The notes: a model not told the origin generated them from the letters alone. A DNA stretch of 64,000 nucleotides from Alistipes_A hominis (GCF_014288115.1 NZ_JACOOK010000005.1:124001-188000); one strand, 5' to 3'. Counted from the first letter of the stretch, positions 25,096-33,834 are shown. Program-made: numbers and translations.

Positions 25096-26406
25096 TTGAC
25101 AGCCAAAGTAGACAAACGCGTCGAATTACTGGGCATCGTCGCCCGGCTGGCCGAATATCCCGAATATTGCCGGAATGACAACGCCCCCTACATCGCCGAC
25201 ATACACGCGCATTTCGACCGGTACAAAACACATCCGCTGATCGAACTGATGCGACGGCTAAAAAAAGAAAATTCGATCGGTTACGACGCAGTGGTCCGTA
25301 TGGCCCTTCATCTCGGACAGCCCCCCGGTCTGAAGCCGATCGTTCCTTTTACAAACCGGATTCCGGAAGAAAGATGGAGCAAGGAAAATGCGGAAAAATT
25401 CATCGACCTATTACGACAATTTTATGCAGAAACTCGTTGCGGTGATTTTTTCGATTCACAGCATACACGGTACGAGCACGCCGAAAAAGCGTACAACAAA
25501 CAACTAAGGCACATTGACTTGAAATGGTTTCCCGCATACTACGGCATAAATTCTGAAGACACGTTCCACCTGATCGTCGGGCTCGGCAACGGCAGCAATT
25601 GCTACGGGCTATCCATTGACCGGCCCGACCGTACACGGGATATTTTTTCGATCATGGGCGCATGGATGTTCGACGCGGACGGCAATCCCGTATTCACGCC
25701 GGAAATGCTCCCGACGGTCGTGCATGAATTCGGCCATTCGTTCGCAAACGCACACATCAGACGGCATGAAAACGATCTCGGGGAAGCGGCAGGGCGAATA
25801 TTCGGTCAGGTATCGGAAGCGATGAAACGGCAAGCTTACGCCAACAGCACGATCATGCTTTCCGAATCGCTGGTCAGAGTCTCCGTCATCCGCTACCTGC
25901 TCAATCACGGGGATACGACGGCCGCGACACGACAGGTCAAGCAGGATATCGCGCAGGGGTTTCTGTGGATGTCCAAATTGTCGCGTCTGCTGACAACCTA
26001 CGAAAAACAACGGAACGCCTATCCGACCATGGAAAGCTTCATGCCGCGCATCGTGGAATTTTTCAACAACACGGCCGATCAGATCGACCGGTGGCCCCGT
26101 TTCGTCTCGATCGAAGAGTTCGAAAACGGCGACAATCAGGTCGATCCCGATCTGAAAACGCTGACCATTCGTTTCGACCGGCCGATGTTCGGAGGATATG
26201 GTTTCGGATACGGGCCTTTGGGACAGGAACATTTCCCGCTGAAAAAGGTCAACGGGTATCCGAACGACCGAACGATTACTATCGACATCGCGCTAAAACC
26301 AAATTTCGAATATCAAATAAACTTACTGAGCATCGGATTTTTTTCTACCGAAGGATGGCCGATCAAAAACACGCTGATCCGTTTCAAAACCGGATCGAAA
26401 AAATAA
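25096..26406 (+). CDS. DUF4932-like zinc metalloprotease, 5' end damaged or start uncertain
   Basis: The coordinates use TTG at 25096; the protein then has 436 residues with HEFGHSFANAHI, an HExxH zinc motif (about 216-220), and the N-terminal region VDKRVELLGIVARLAEYPEY seen in DUF4932 proteins. The same frame upstream (25027-25095) encodes a convincing signal peptide, RSPLLLFLSILFSGLRAVYAD, but has no ATG, GTG or TTG start: it is preceded by TAA at 25024 and, three codons earlier, CTG at 25015. A CTG-AAT-CCG-TAA-AGA reading suggests an original ATG-AAT-CCG-AAA-AGA. The gene may therefore be in decay or carry sequence errors; otherwise a shortened cytoplasmic form is made. The remainder is intact. 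The target is unknown. Confidence 0.75.
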   Translation: MTAKVDKRVELLGIVARLAEYPEYCRNDNAPYIADIHAHFDRYKTHPLIELMRRLKKENSIGYDAVVRMALHLGQPPGLKPIVPFTNRIPEERWSKENAEKFIDLLRQFYAETRCGDFFDSQHTRYEHAEKAYNKQLRHIDLKWFPAYYGINSEDTFHLIVGLGNGSNCYGLSIDRPDRTRDIFSIMGAWMFDADGNPVFTPEMLPTVVHEFGHSFANAHIRRHENDLGEAAGRIFGQVSEAMKRQAYANSTIMLSESLVRVSVIRYLLNHGDTTAATRQVKQDIAQGFLWMSKLSRLLTTYEKQRNAYPTMESFMPRIVEFFNNTADQIDRWPRFVSIEEFENGDNQVDPDLKTLTIRFDRPMFGGYGFGYGPLGQEHFPLKKVNGYPNDRTITIDIALKPNFEYQINLLSIGFFSTEGWPIKNTLIRFKTGSKK

Positions 26407-26430
26407 AAAACGCGGAGCACTTCCCGCGTT
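26401..26430 (-). terminator. Rho-independent terminator of the dapB-pyrI operon
   Basis: A 7-base stem (AACGCGG at 26409-26415, CCGCGTT at 26424-26430) with an 8-base loop is followed on the minus strand by TTTTTTATTT. It sits just past the pyrI stop and overlaps the last codons of the convergent metalloprotease gene. Confidence 0.8.
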
Positions 26431-26451
26431 CGCATAAAAAATCAATCCGTT

Positions 26452-26922
26452 CTATTTTCCGATCTCGGTTTGCTCCTGGTGCGTGATCTTTTCGCAGTAT
26501 CGGCAGCGGAGCGCGATTTCGTCCCCGTTACGGATCACCAGGAACGAGGTTTCGACCGGTTCGTTGTTGGTGACGCACTTCGGATTGGCGCATTTCACGA
26601 ATCCCCGGATCGTCTCCGGAATCGTAACGGCATGCTTTTCGACCACCTTGAAGTCCCGGATGATATTGACGACCGCCATCGGCGCGACGATCGCGATCCG
26701 GTTGATCTCCTCCTGTTTGCAGAAACGGTCGTTGATTTTGATGATCGCCTTGGTTCCCATGCGTTTGCTTTCGAGGTTCGTTCCGAACGTAATCCGGTGA
26801 TTCTCGTTTTCGAGTCCCAGTATTCTGATAATTTTAAAAAGATTGCTGGCCGGAATATGGTCGATGACCGTTCCGTTTTCGATAGCTGTAACTTCCAGCC
26901 TTCCTTCTCCCGTATTTTTCAT
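26452..26922 (-). CDS. pyrI: Aspartate carbamoyltransferase regulatory chain
   Basis: PyrI binds nucleotide effectors (CTP, ATP) and controls the catalytic PyrB subunits in the cytoplasmic ATCase dodecamer of pyrimidine synthesis. The 156-residue product has the nucleotide-binding N-terminal part (NGTVIDHIPASNLFKIIRILGL) and a C-terminal zinc domain with CANPKC ... CRYC, supplying four Cys ligands. Length is normal. It follows pyrB by 27 bases, and a strong terminator lies right after it, so it closes the five-gene operon dapB-lepB-yigZ-pyrB-pyrI. The order pyrB then pyrI is the usual one. Confidence 0.97.
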   Translation of the reverse strand: MKNTGEGRLEVTAIENGTVIDHIPASNLFKIIRILGLENENHRITFGTNLESKRMGTKAIIKINDRFCKQEEINRIAIVAPMAVVNIIRDFKVVEKHAVTIPETIRGFVKCANPKCVTNNEPVETSFLVIRNGDEIALRCRYCEKITHQEQTEIGK

Positions 26923-26949
26923 GATTGCGATAAACTATAAAATAAACGG

Positions 26950-27861
26950 TTATTCGACGGCGCCCAACAGGTAACTGATGATAGCCATGCGGGTATAGAC
27001 GCCGTTCTCGGTCTGTTTGAAATAGTAGGCTTTCGGATTGCCGTCCACGTCGGTGTCGATCTCCCCGACGCGCGGCAGCGGATGCAGGATGCGCATGTTG
27101 GGTTTGGTATTTTCCAGCATACTGTTTTTGAGGATATAAACGTTCTTCACGCGTTCGTACTCCATCGGATCGGAGAAACGTTCGCGCTGCACGCGGGTCA
27201 TGTAGACGATATCGGCGTCGCCGAGCGCCTTTTCAATGCTGCGGGTTTCGGTGTAAGGAATCCCTTTCCCGCGTAAGAACAGCTTGTATTCGTCGGGCAT
27301 TTTCAGCTCGTCCGGAGCGACGAACGTGAACGTCGGGTTGAAGAACGACAGCGCTTCGAGCAGCGAATGCACCGTCCGGCCGTATTTCAGGTCGCCGATC
27401 ATCACGATATTGATATTTTCGAGCGTACCCTGCGTTTTCTTGATCGAATAAAGGTCGAGCAGCGTCTGACTCGGATGCTGGTTGGCCCCGTCTCCGGCAT
27501 TGACCACCGGCACGCGAGAAATCTCGCTGGCATAGCGGGCCGCACCTTCGATCGAATGACGCATCACGATCATATCGCAGTAGTTCGAGATCGTCATGAT
27601 CGTATCGTGGAAAGTTTCGCCTTTCGAAACGCTGGTATTCGAAGTCCCCGAAAAACCGATCACCCGGCCCCCGAGACGATTGATCGCGCTTTCGAAACTC
27701 AGCCGCGTCCGTGTCGATGGTTCGAAAAACAGCGACGCGAATACCTTCCCGGCCAGCACCTGTCGGTGCGGATCGGCCTCGAAACGGGCGGCCAGATCCA
27801 TAATCTTCAGAATTTCATCGCACGAAAAATCGGTGATCGAAACAAGACTTTTCTTTCCCAT
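26950..27861 (-). CDS. pyrB: Aspartate carbamoyltransferase catalytic chain
   Basis: PyrB joins carbamoyl phosphate and aspartate in the first committed step of pyrimidine synthesis. The 303-residue product carries the carbamoyl-phosphate motif FFEPSTRTRLSFE, the active-site region MRHSIEGAAR, NAGDGANQHPSQTLLDLYSI, and MTRVQRERF with HPLPRVGEID at the C-terminus. Length and motifs are complete. It should form trimers that assemble with PyrI, whose gene is 27 bases downstream. It lies 12 bases after yigZ in the operon that begins with dapB, so its expression may depend on the dapB promoter rather than a pyrimidine-specific one; no attenuator-like leader is visible here. Confidence 0.98.
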   Translation of the reverse strand: MGKKSLVSITDFSCDEILKIMDLAARFEADPHRQVLAGKVFASLFFEPSTRTRLSFESAINRLGGRVIGFSGTSNTSVSKGETFHDTIMTISNYCDMIVMRHSIEGAARYASEISRVPVVNAGDGANQHPSQTLLDLYSIKKTQGTLENINIVMIGDLKYGRTVHSLLEALSFFNPTFTFVAPDELKMPDEYKLFLRGKGIPYTETRSIEKALGDADIVYMTRVQRERFSDPMEYERVKNVYILKNSMLENTKPNMRILHPLPRVGEIDTDVDGNPKAYYFKQTENGVYTRMAIISYLLGAVE

Positions 27862-27873
27862 AGAACTCTATTT

Positions 27874-28482
27874 TTACTTTAAATCAATGCTCATACTCTC
27901 CACGTTCCGCAATCGTTCGAGCAACTGTTGCGACCGGCTTCGACGGATCGAAAGCGTCATCGTGCACGCGTTGTCGAACTGCTGGCCGAGCACCTCCGGC
28001 TGCATCTCTTTGACGATCCGCATCACGTCGTTCATCGCCAGGTAGCCGAACTCGATCCGCAACACGGTATTCACCGTACGCTGCACCACTTCGGCCGCAT
28101 CCAGAACCGCCGCCGCCGACTCCTTATAAGCGGCGATCAATCCGGGCACGCCCAATTTGGTTCCGCCGAAATAACGTACCACGACCACCAGCGCATCGGT
28201 CACCTGCCGCGACAACAACTGCCCCAGAATCGGCCGTCCAGCCGTCGAAGAGGGTTCCCCGTCGTCGTTCATCCGCACGTTTTCGCCTTCCGGCCCCAGG
28301 CGCCATGCATAGCAATGGTGCGTCGCATCGTAATAGCGCTTACGCAACCCGTCCAGCGCATCGCGGATCTGCCGCTCGTCGGTCACCGGCCAGGCATAGG
28401 CCAAAAACTTGCTTCCCTTGTCCTTATAGATGGCTTCGGCCGGGGCCGCGATCGTATAATAGCTGTCGTCGGCGGGTTCCAT
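27874..28482 (-). CDS. YigZ/IMPACT family protein
   Basis: The 202-residue protein contains the IMPACT-family core: KDKGSKFLAYAWPVTDERQIRDAL, YDATHHCYAWRLG, MNDDGEPSSTAGRPIL and VVVVRYFGGTKLGVPGLIAAYKESA. A C-terminal ferredoxin-like DUF1949 domain follows (about 140-202). YigZ of E. coli is uncharacterised biochemically; eukaryotic IMPACT inhibits the Gcn2 kinase, and a role in translation or stress has been proposed. The protein is cytoplasmic. It sits between lepB (7 bases upstream) and pyrB (12 bases downstream) in a compact operon. Confidence 0.93.
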   Translation of the reverse strand: MEPADDSYYTIAAPAEAIYKDKGSKFLAYAWPVTDERQIRDALDGLRKRYYDATHHCYAWRLGPEGENVRMNDDGEPSSTAGRPILGQLLSRQVTDALVVVVRYFGGTKLGVPGLIAAYKESAAAVLDAAEVVQRTVNTVLRIEFGYLAMNDVMRIVKEMQPEVLGQQFDNACTMTLSIRRSRSQQLLERLRNVESMSIDLK

Positions 28483-28489
28483 CGTCGGT

Positions 28490-29872
28490 CTATTTCACTT
28501 TTGAAAAAATCCGGTTCCAGCGGATATTGGCCGGAAAACTTTTATCCTTATCGAGCGACATCCACACGAACGACGGTTTTCCGACGATATGATCCTCCGG
28601 AACGAACCCCCAATAACGGGAATCCAGCGAATTGTGCCGATTGTCCCCCATCATGAAGTAGTAGTCCATCGCGAACGTGTATTTGTCGGCCGGCGTACCG
28701 TTGATATAAATTCGCCCGTCTTTGATTTCCAGCTTATTCCCTTCGTAAGTTTCGATGATCCGCCGGTACAGCGGCAGGTTCTCGACGGTCAGATCGACCG
28801 TCGAGCCTTTGCTCGGAATCCACAGCGGCCCGAAATTATCGACGTTCCACGGATAGTTTTCGCTCTGTGGGAAAATATCGGGATCGGCCCCCTCGCCCTC
28901 CCTTTTGATTATCGCCGTCACGTTCCCCATCGAACGCATCCGCCGCGCATTTTCAGCGGTCAGCGGCAATTCCACATACGCGTAGTTAGCCGCATCGTAG
29001 TGAATATCGTCCTTGGCAACGCCCATGTCTTCGAACACGTCGGGATTGACCGGCGTACCGTTCGTTACAACCGTATAATTGTACTGTTTACCCGGAATAT
29101 CCGCCTGCGGCTGTCCGTTGATCCACATTTCGGAGTGTTCGATAAAAATCGTATCGCCGGGCAGTCCGACCGCCCGTTTGACATAGTTTTCGCGCTTGTC
29201 GACCGGACGGACGACGATCCCCTCGTCCATCAGCATCTGGCGGCCGCGCCGGTCGCCGTAACGACGTTGGTACTGCCGCAAAGCGTTATAATAGCTGTCC
29301 GACGGATAAGCCAGACTTACCGTATCTCCTTCCGGAAAGTTGAATACGACCGGATCGTTGCGTTTTACGTTTCCGAATCCTTTCAGTCGGTGGTACGGCC
29401 ACTTGATCCATTCGACGAACGACTTTTTGGTCTGAGAAAACGGCATCGTATTGTGCACCAGCGGCATCGAAATCGGCGTATTCGGGATGCGCGGACCGTA
29501 GGCCGTCTTGCTGACGCAGAGATAGTCGCCGACCAGCATACTCTTTTCCATCGACGGCGTCGGAATCACGTACATCTCGAAGACGAAGATCCGGATCAGC
29601 GTAGCCACGACCGTCGCGAACAGAATCGCTTCGACCCACTCGGAAGTCTTGCGGTAGGTCTTGTTGGTTCGCTTGCGTTCCTTGTGCTTCCGCCAGAACA
29701 AGCGGTACATCGTCTTCGATATATAAATATCGTAAATCACGACCAGTCCCAGCAACAACCACAGGTTGCCCGTCCAGACCACGAACCACAGCAGGTAAAT
29801 GACCGATACCACGCCGAATTTTACCCAGCGGTTACCCCAAATCGTTTTCAGTTTGTTCAGAAATTTATTCAC
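28490..29872 (-). CDS. lepB: Signal peptidase I
   Basis: LepB removes signal peptides from exported proteins at the outer face of the inner membrane. The 460-residue product has N-terminal membrane helices (about 18-50 and 78-103), the catalytic Ser107 in IPTPSMEKSMLVGD and the general-base Lys232 in YVKRAVGLPGD. The C-terminal box GDNRHNSLDSRYWGFVP is complete. The protein is longer than E. coli LepB (about 320 residues) because of extra segments between the Ser and Lys boxes and beyond, as in other Bacteroidetes. The gene begins 10 bases after dapB and precedes yigZ by 7 bases, so it depends on the dapB promoter. Confidence 0.97.
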   Translation of the reverse strand: MNKFLNKLKTIWGNRWVKFGVVSVIYLLWFVVWTGNLWLLLGLVVIYDIYISKTMYRLFWRKHKERKRTNKTYRKTSEWVEAILFATVVATLIRIFVFEMYVIPTPSMEKSMLVGDYLCVSKTAYGPRIPNTPISMPLVHNTMPFSQTKKSFVEWIKWPYHRLKGFGNVKRNDPVVFNFPEGDTVSLAYPSDSYYNALRQYQRRYGDRRGRQMLMDEGIVVRPVDKRENYVKRAVGLPGDTIFIEHSEMWINGQPQADIPGKQYNYTVVTNGTPVNPDVFEDMGVAKDDIHYDAANYAYVELPLTAENARRMRSMGNVTAIIKREGEGADPDIFPQSENYPWNVDNFGPLWIPSKGSTVDLTVENLPLYRRIIETYEGNKLEIKDGRIYINGTPADKYTFAMDYYFMMGDNRHNSLDSRYWGFVPEDHIVGKPSFVWMSLDKDKSFPANIRWNRIFSKVK

Positions 29873-29882
29873 AGTCGGCCGG

Positions 29883-30602
29883 TTAATCGATTCCCATTAG
29901 ATCCTTCATGGTGAAAATACCCCGCTTGCCGCAGATGAATTCGGCGGCGAGCACGGCTCCGGTAGCCAATCCTTTGCGGCTCTTGGCACTGTGCGTAATG
30001 GCGATCAGGTCGGCATCCGACTCGTAGGTAACGGTATGAATCCCGGGAACGACGCTGCGGCGTACGGAGGTGATCTCCAACTCGGCGGGCTCGGTCGTCG
30101 TACCGCATATCCATTTCTTTTTGCGGGTCAGGTTCCCGAGAATTCCTTCGGCCAGCGTGATCGCCGTTCCGCTCGGAGCATCCTTTTTCTGCGTGTGATG
30201 GGTTTCTTCGACCGTCACGTCGTATTCCGGAAAACGCTCCATCAGTTCGGCCAGTCGGCGGTTCACCGCGAAAAACACGTTGACGCCGACGCTGTAATTC
30301 GAAGCGTAGAAGAACGTGCCCTTCCGCTCGTTGCACAGCTTTTCGACTTCGGCGTACCGGTCGAGCCATCCGGTCGTACCGCACACCACCGGCACGCCGG
30401 CTTCCAGGCAGGTTACGATGTTCTGAAAAGCGGTATGGGGAGTGGTGAATTCGATAGCGACATCCGCTTTCCGAAGGTTTTCGGCATTCAGATCGCCGGC
30501 GTTGTCGATGTCGATAATCAGCGTAACGGTATGGCCCCGGGAGATCAGGATCTGTTCGATTTCCTTTCCCATCTTGCCGTAGCCTATCAATGCAATCTTC
30601 AT
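29883..30602 (-). CDS. dapB: 4-hydroxy-tetrahydrodipicolinate reductase
   Basis: DapB performs the second step of the diaminopimelate branch of lysine synthesis, using NAD(P)H. The 239-residue protein has the nucleotide-binding start MKIALIGYGKMGKEIE, the motif EFTTPHTAF, CGTTGWLDR, SNYSVGVNVFFAVN and the catalytic ETHHTQKKDAPSGTAI. It is a little shorter than E. coli DapB (273), as usual in Bacteroidetes. It appears to be the first gene of the dapB-lepB-yigZ-pyrB-pyrI operon; an exact TAAATTTG promoter element lies 20 bases before the ATG. The dapA gene is elsewhere in the window, under its own promoter. Confidence 0.97.
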   Translation of the reverse strand: MKIALIGYGKMGKEIEQILISRGHTVTLIIDIDNAGDLNAENLRKADVAIEFTTPHTAFQNIVTCLEAGVPVVCGTTGWLDRYAEVEKLCNERKGTFFYASNYSVGVNVFFAVNRRLAELMERFPEYDVTVEETHHTQKKDAPSGTAITLAEGILGNLTRKKKWICGTTTEPAELEITSVRRSVVPGIHTVTYESDADLIAITHSAKSRKGLATGAVLAAEFICGKRGIFTMKDLMGID

Positions 30603-30622
30603 AATACGTACGAATGTTTTCG

Positions 30623-30630
30623 CAAATTTA
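30623..30630 (-). promoter_or_regulatory. Promoter -7 element of the dapB operon
   Basis: The minus strand reads TAAATTTG, an exact TAnnTTTG match, 20 bases before the dapB ATG. The five genes downstream are separated by at most 27 bases and end at a terminator, so this is the likely promoter for all of them. Confidence 0.62.
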
Positions 30631-30684
30631 CGCTAATTTTTAAATAATCCTTTACCCGGCGCCGCATAAAACGCAAAATACTTC

Positions 30685-30726
30685 TTTCGGCAGGCGACGC
30701 CGAGCGGACGGTCGCCCCTGCCGAAA
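30685..30726 (-). terminator. Probable terminator of the GH172 gene
   Basis: A 10-base perfect stem (TTTCGGCAGG with CCTGCCGAAA at 30717-30726) continues, after a two-base bulge, with four more pairs. On the minus strand it is followed by GAAGTATTTTGCGTTTT, a moderately U-rich tail. It lies just downstream of the glycosidase stop. Confidence 0.5.
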
Positions 30727-30757
30727 ACAAAGAACCGCGGGAAATGGACCGTTTCGA

Positions 30758-32866
30758 TCAAGGTTCGAAAACGAGGCGGTCGAATCCGACGGTTCCGGCG
30801 GGAATATGTTCCCCGTAACGGACCATTTCGAATGCGAGCGTATTGATTCCCTTACTAATAACATGCCGGCCGAGCGAAATCGGAACGACATGCGGTTTCG
30901 GCGCATTGAGATCCAATTCCCGAACAACAGCCGTACCGTTGACCTCGATCCCGACCACTCCGTAACCCGGCGAAGCCGTACACATCAACGTGAGGTCGAA
31001 CTCGCCGTCCAACACGCTTTCGAACGAGAGCGTCAACCGGTTGCCCGGCCGATTGCAGTGCCAGTAAAGCTGGGCATTGTTGCTCCAGATATCCCGGTAC
31101 GGAATCCCGTGATGATGGTAATTCAGCAGATCTTCCGGACTTTTGCTCACGACGGCCATATGTTCGGCCTCGACCGTTATCTCCATTTTCTGCGAAACGA
31201 GGTCTTCCCTGTGCAGCGATACTTTGCGGGCGGCCTCCTTCTCGTTCGGTTCGACCAAGCTGCGCCCGCCCGGACGCAGGTACCAGTAAGTCGTCGGAGC
31301 GTAATCGACGACGGCCCGCAGGTGATGCCAGAGCTCCATATCGAACCGCAGCGAAGTACGGAACGGAATCCCGTCCAGCACCCGCAGCCGGGTATTCTGC
31401 ACGAATCCGGCGCTATCCGCGCCGGCGCCTTCCGGCTGGGCGATGAACGGATGGTCGGTAATACGCTCGCGCCGTCCCCAGGCGTAACCGTAATAGTCCT
31501 CGCTTCCGGTTCCCAAATGCGACGGGAACGTCTCTCCGTCCACATAGACTTTTTCGTCGCCTTCGCCCCACCAGGCGTATTCGGTATTGAACAGCGTCAG
31601 GCCGTCGCCGACATAAACGCCTTGTCCGTCCAGCGCGACGAAGCGGAGATCGGACGGACCGCCGGTATCGTCCGTATTCTGATGCTTGTCCCGTCCGGTC
31701 GAAACAGCTCCGTACTGATGCCACGAAGCCCCGAAATGCATCGACCGGTCGTCCCATTTCCACGGAGCGTAGCGTACCCGACCGTCGCATAGGCGCACCG
31801 GCTGCGTTCCCAGATTATGGAACGTAATCTCGCACTTGTGCCGAAAAGGCATGACCCAGTAGGCGTCCATTCGTCCGGACGGCTCCGCATACGCGTACCA
31901 CGTATTGGTATAGAGCGGCAGATAACCGATCCCGTAGAAATCCCCGACCGGACACCATACCGTTCGTTCTCCGTCGAAACGGATCTCAAGCACGGTCGAA
32001 CGCAACGCCTGCTGCCGTGCGGCCGCATCGAGACGCACGGACAGTTGTCGGACGGCCTTTTCGCCCTCTATCGTAAAAGTTTTACGGTCGCCGGGAGCCA
32101 GCGTTCCGTCCAGCGGGATTTCCCGCAGTTTCAGTTCGTCCAATCCCCGATCCCGGTCGCTCAGCTTCCGCCGGACTTCCGATAGCAGCGTCCGGTTCCT
32201 ACGAAGTTCCTCCGCGGAAAAACTGACAACGCGCGTTCCCGGCTCGTAACTCCGGTAATTGATGTTGTAAAAAACCCCTTCGTGACCGGGCTGAATACCG
32301 CCTTTGTCGGAAAAATCGATCATGGAGCTCTGGTAAGTGATTTTACAACCTTCGGCAAACGGAATCGGGAGGTAAAGGTTCAATCCCCGGTGCATCGAGT
32401 CGGTAAGCGTCGACACGCCCATCGACAACGGGGCCCCGACCAGGCCGGCGCCGCCGATCAGGCTGCGGGCCCGGCCCTCGACGACCGGTTCGCTGTCGCC
32501 GTCCAGGTAAATACGCAGGATACCTTCGCCGGAACCCGCTCCCGAAAAAGTCATCCAAAAACGGACGACGGCACCGGGACCGTCGGCGTCGAGCATCACG
32601 TATTCCGTTCCGTGCGGGGTCGTCTCCTGCCGGATAAAATTGGTGCAGTCCCCGTTGCCGAACCAGCCCGGCTGATCCGGCGTTTTCGTGGCGGGATCGG
32701 TGCTGCTGGCCTGACGGCAGGCGAACGCAGGAGACGGCCACCGGGCGATCTCGTCGCGGTCGGTCATTTCGCGCAGCAAAGTTCCGAGCGAAACTTCCGG
32801 AGAAGCGGGTTTCGCCGCCGTAAATAACAGCAGCAATCCAGCAAGCAACATACGATTTTTTTTCAT
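30758..32866 (-). CDS. GH172 (DUF2961) glycoside hydrolase, secreted
   Basis: From the ATG at 32866 the product has about 702 residues with a signal peptide (MKKNRMLLAGLLLLFTAAKPA). The mature part starts with a DUF2961 region containing SLGTLLREMTDRDEIARWP, GDCTNFIR, YVMLDADGPGAVVRFWMTF and ILRIYLDGDSEPVVEG, then YNTEYAWWGEGDEKVYVDGE and LGTGSEDYYGYAWG, which hold the acidic residues expected for catalysis. A C-terminal beta-sandwich-like extension (about 580-702) ends the protein. GH172 members act on arabinofuranose- or fructofuranose-containing glycans; the target here is unknown. The gene stands alone, with no neighbouring SusC/SusD pair. TACCTTTA at 32897-32904 (one base off) is a likely promoter, and a hairpin follows the stop. 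Confidence 0.88.
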   Translation of the reverse strand: MKKNRMLLAGLLLLFTAAKPASPEVSLGTLLREMTDRDEIARWPSPAFACRQASSTDPATKTPDQPGWFGNGDCTNFIRQETTPHGTEYVMLDADGPGAVVRFWMTFSGAGSGEGILRIYLDGDSEPVVEGRARSLIGGAGLVGAPLSMGVSTLTDSMHRGLNLYLPIPFAEGCKITYQSSMIDFSDKGGIQPGHEGVFYNINYRSYEPGTRVVSFSAEELRRNRTLLSEVRRKLSDRDRGLDELKLREIPLDGTLAPGDRKTFTIEGEKAVRQLSVRLDAAARQQALRSTVLEIRFDGERTVWCPVGDFYGIGYLPLYTNTWYAYAEPSGRMDAYWVMPFRHKCEITFHNLGTQPVRLCDGRVRYAPWKWDDRSMHFGASWHQYGAVSTGRDKHQNTDDTGGPSDLRFVALDGQGVYVGDGLTLFNTEYAWWGEGDEKVYVDGETFPSHLGTGSEDYYGYAWGRRERITDHPFIAQPEGAGADSAGFVQNTRLRVLDGIPFRTSLRFDMELWHHLRAVVDYAPTTYWYLRPGGRSLVEPNEKEAARKVSLHREDLVSQKMEITVEAEHMAVVSKSPEDLLNYHHHGIPYRDIWSNNAQLYWHCNRPGNRLTLSFESVLDGEFDLTLMCTASPGYGVVGIEVNGTAVVRELDLNAPKPHVVPISLGRHVISKGINTLAFEMVRYGEHIPAGTVGFDRLVFEP

Positions 32867-32896
32867 AGAGTCAGAATTAGTCGATTCAGTCGGATT

Positions 32897-32904
32897 TAAA
32901 GGTA
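32897..32904 (-). promoter_or_regulatory. Possible promoter -7 element for the GH172 gene
   Basis: The minus strand reads TACCTTTA, one base off TAnnTTTG, about 31 bases before the ATG at 32866. It lies in the 203-base divergent gap with truA, which also contains the truA promoter. Confidence 0.4.
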
Positions 32905-33042
32905 ATAAAGTTTTTTCGAACCGCTCTGCATTTTCTGAAAAAGGCATCGAACCAACCGGACGAACGACTCTGTTTCGTAAAACGGCGCAGGAAAATTTAT
33001 GTATTTCAAACGGACAAAATTTTTACATTTCGCCGAAAATGC

Positions 33043-33050
33043 TATCTTTG
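33043..33050 (+). promoter_or_regulatory. Promoter -7 element for truA-galK
   Basis: TATCTTTG is an exact TAnnTTTG match, 20 bases before the GTG start of truA. The position supports GTG at 33070 as the true start. Confidence 0.62.
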
Positions 33051-33069
33051 TAAACCTAAAGCGACAACC

Positions 33070-33834
33070 GTGCGTTACTTTCTACAACTCTCCTACCTCG
33101 GCAAGGCATACAACGGCTGGCAGATCCAGCCCAACGCCCCGTCCGTGCAGCAAACCCTGCAACAAAGCCTCGGCACGCTGCTCCGTCGCCCGGTCGAAAC
33201 CGTAGGCGCCGGGCGCACCGACACGGGAGTGCACGCCTCTTTCTACGTCGTCCATTTCGACACGGAAGCACCGATCGCCGATCCGGAAGATTTCTGCTAC
33301 CACCTGAATGCGCTGTTGCCGTACGACATCGCCGTGCAACGACTGCGACGGGTGCGGAACGACGCACACGCCCGGTTCGACGCATTGGAACGGGAGTACA
33401 AATATTACATTTCACCGCGTAAAAACCCGTTCAACCGCGACACCGCGTACCAATTGGCTTGGCCGCTCGATCTGTGCCGCATGAACGAAGCCGCAGCCCT
33501 GCTGCCGGGAGAACAGGATTTCACCAGTTTTTGCAAGCTGCACTCGGACAATAAAACGAACCTGTGCCGCATCGCCCGCGCCGGATGGCAGCGGCAGGAC
33601 GACGGGTTGCTGGTATTCACCATTGCGGCGGACCGCTTCCTGCGCAACATGGTACGCGCCGTAGTCGGCACGCTGCTCGACGTCGGCCGAGGCAAGCTGA
33701 CTGCGGAAGATTTCCGCAGCGTGATCGCCGGGCGCGACCGCTCGCTGGCGAGCAGCTCGGCCCCGCCGCAGGGGCTTTTTCTGAGCCGGGTGACCTATCC
33801 GGAAACGATCTACATTTCAGACGATACGAACTAA
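33070..33834 (+). CDS. truA: tRNA pseudouridine(38-40) synthase
   Basis: TruA isomerises uridines 38-40 in the anticodon arm of tRNAs. The 254-residue product begins MRYFLQLSYLGKAYNGWQIQPN and has the catalytic Asp51 in GAGRTDTGVHA. Further conserved parts are REYKYYISPRKNPF, the FCK segment before the second lobe, and FTIAADRFLRNMVRAVVGTLLDVG. Length is normal. The start codon is GTG (33070); no ATG is available nearby and the promoter spacing agrees with it. galK follows 13 bases after the stop, so the two are cotranscribed, probably by chance of genome organisation rather than shared function. Confidence 0.97.
   Translation: MRYFLQLSYLGKAYNGWQIQPNAPSVQQTLQQSLGTLLRRPVETVGAGRTDTGVHASFYVVHFDTEAPIADPEDFCYHLNALLPYDIAVQRLRRVRNDAHARFDALEREYKYYISPRKNPFNRDTAYQLAWPLDLCRMNEAAALLPGEQDFTSFCKLHSDNKTNLCRIARAGWQRQDDGLLVFTIAADRFLRNMVRAVVGTLLDVGRGKLTAEDFRSVIAGRDRSLASSSAPPQGLFLSRVTYPETIYISDDTN

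Noticed and set aside
24866..25231. 122-residue N-terminal extension of UvrA
   Set aside because: It is Cys/Arg-rich, crosses the divergent promoter region and lacks similarity to UvrA, whose normal start is at 24865.
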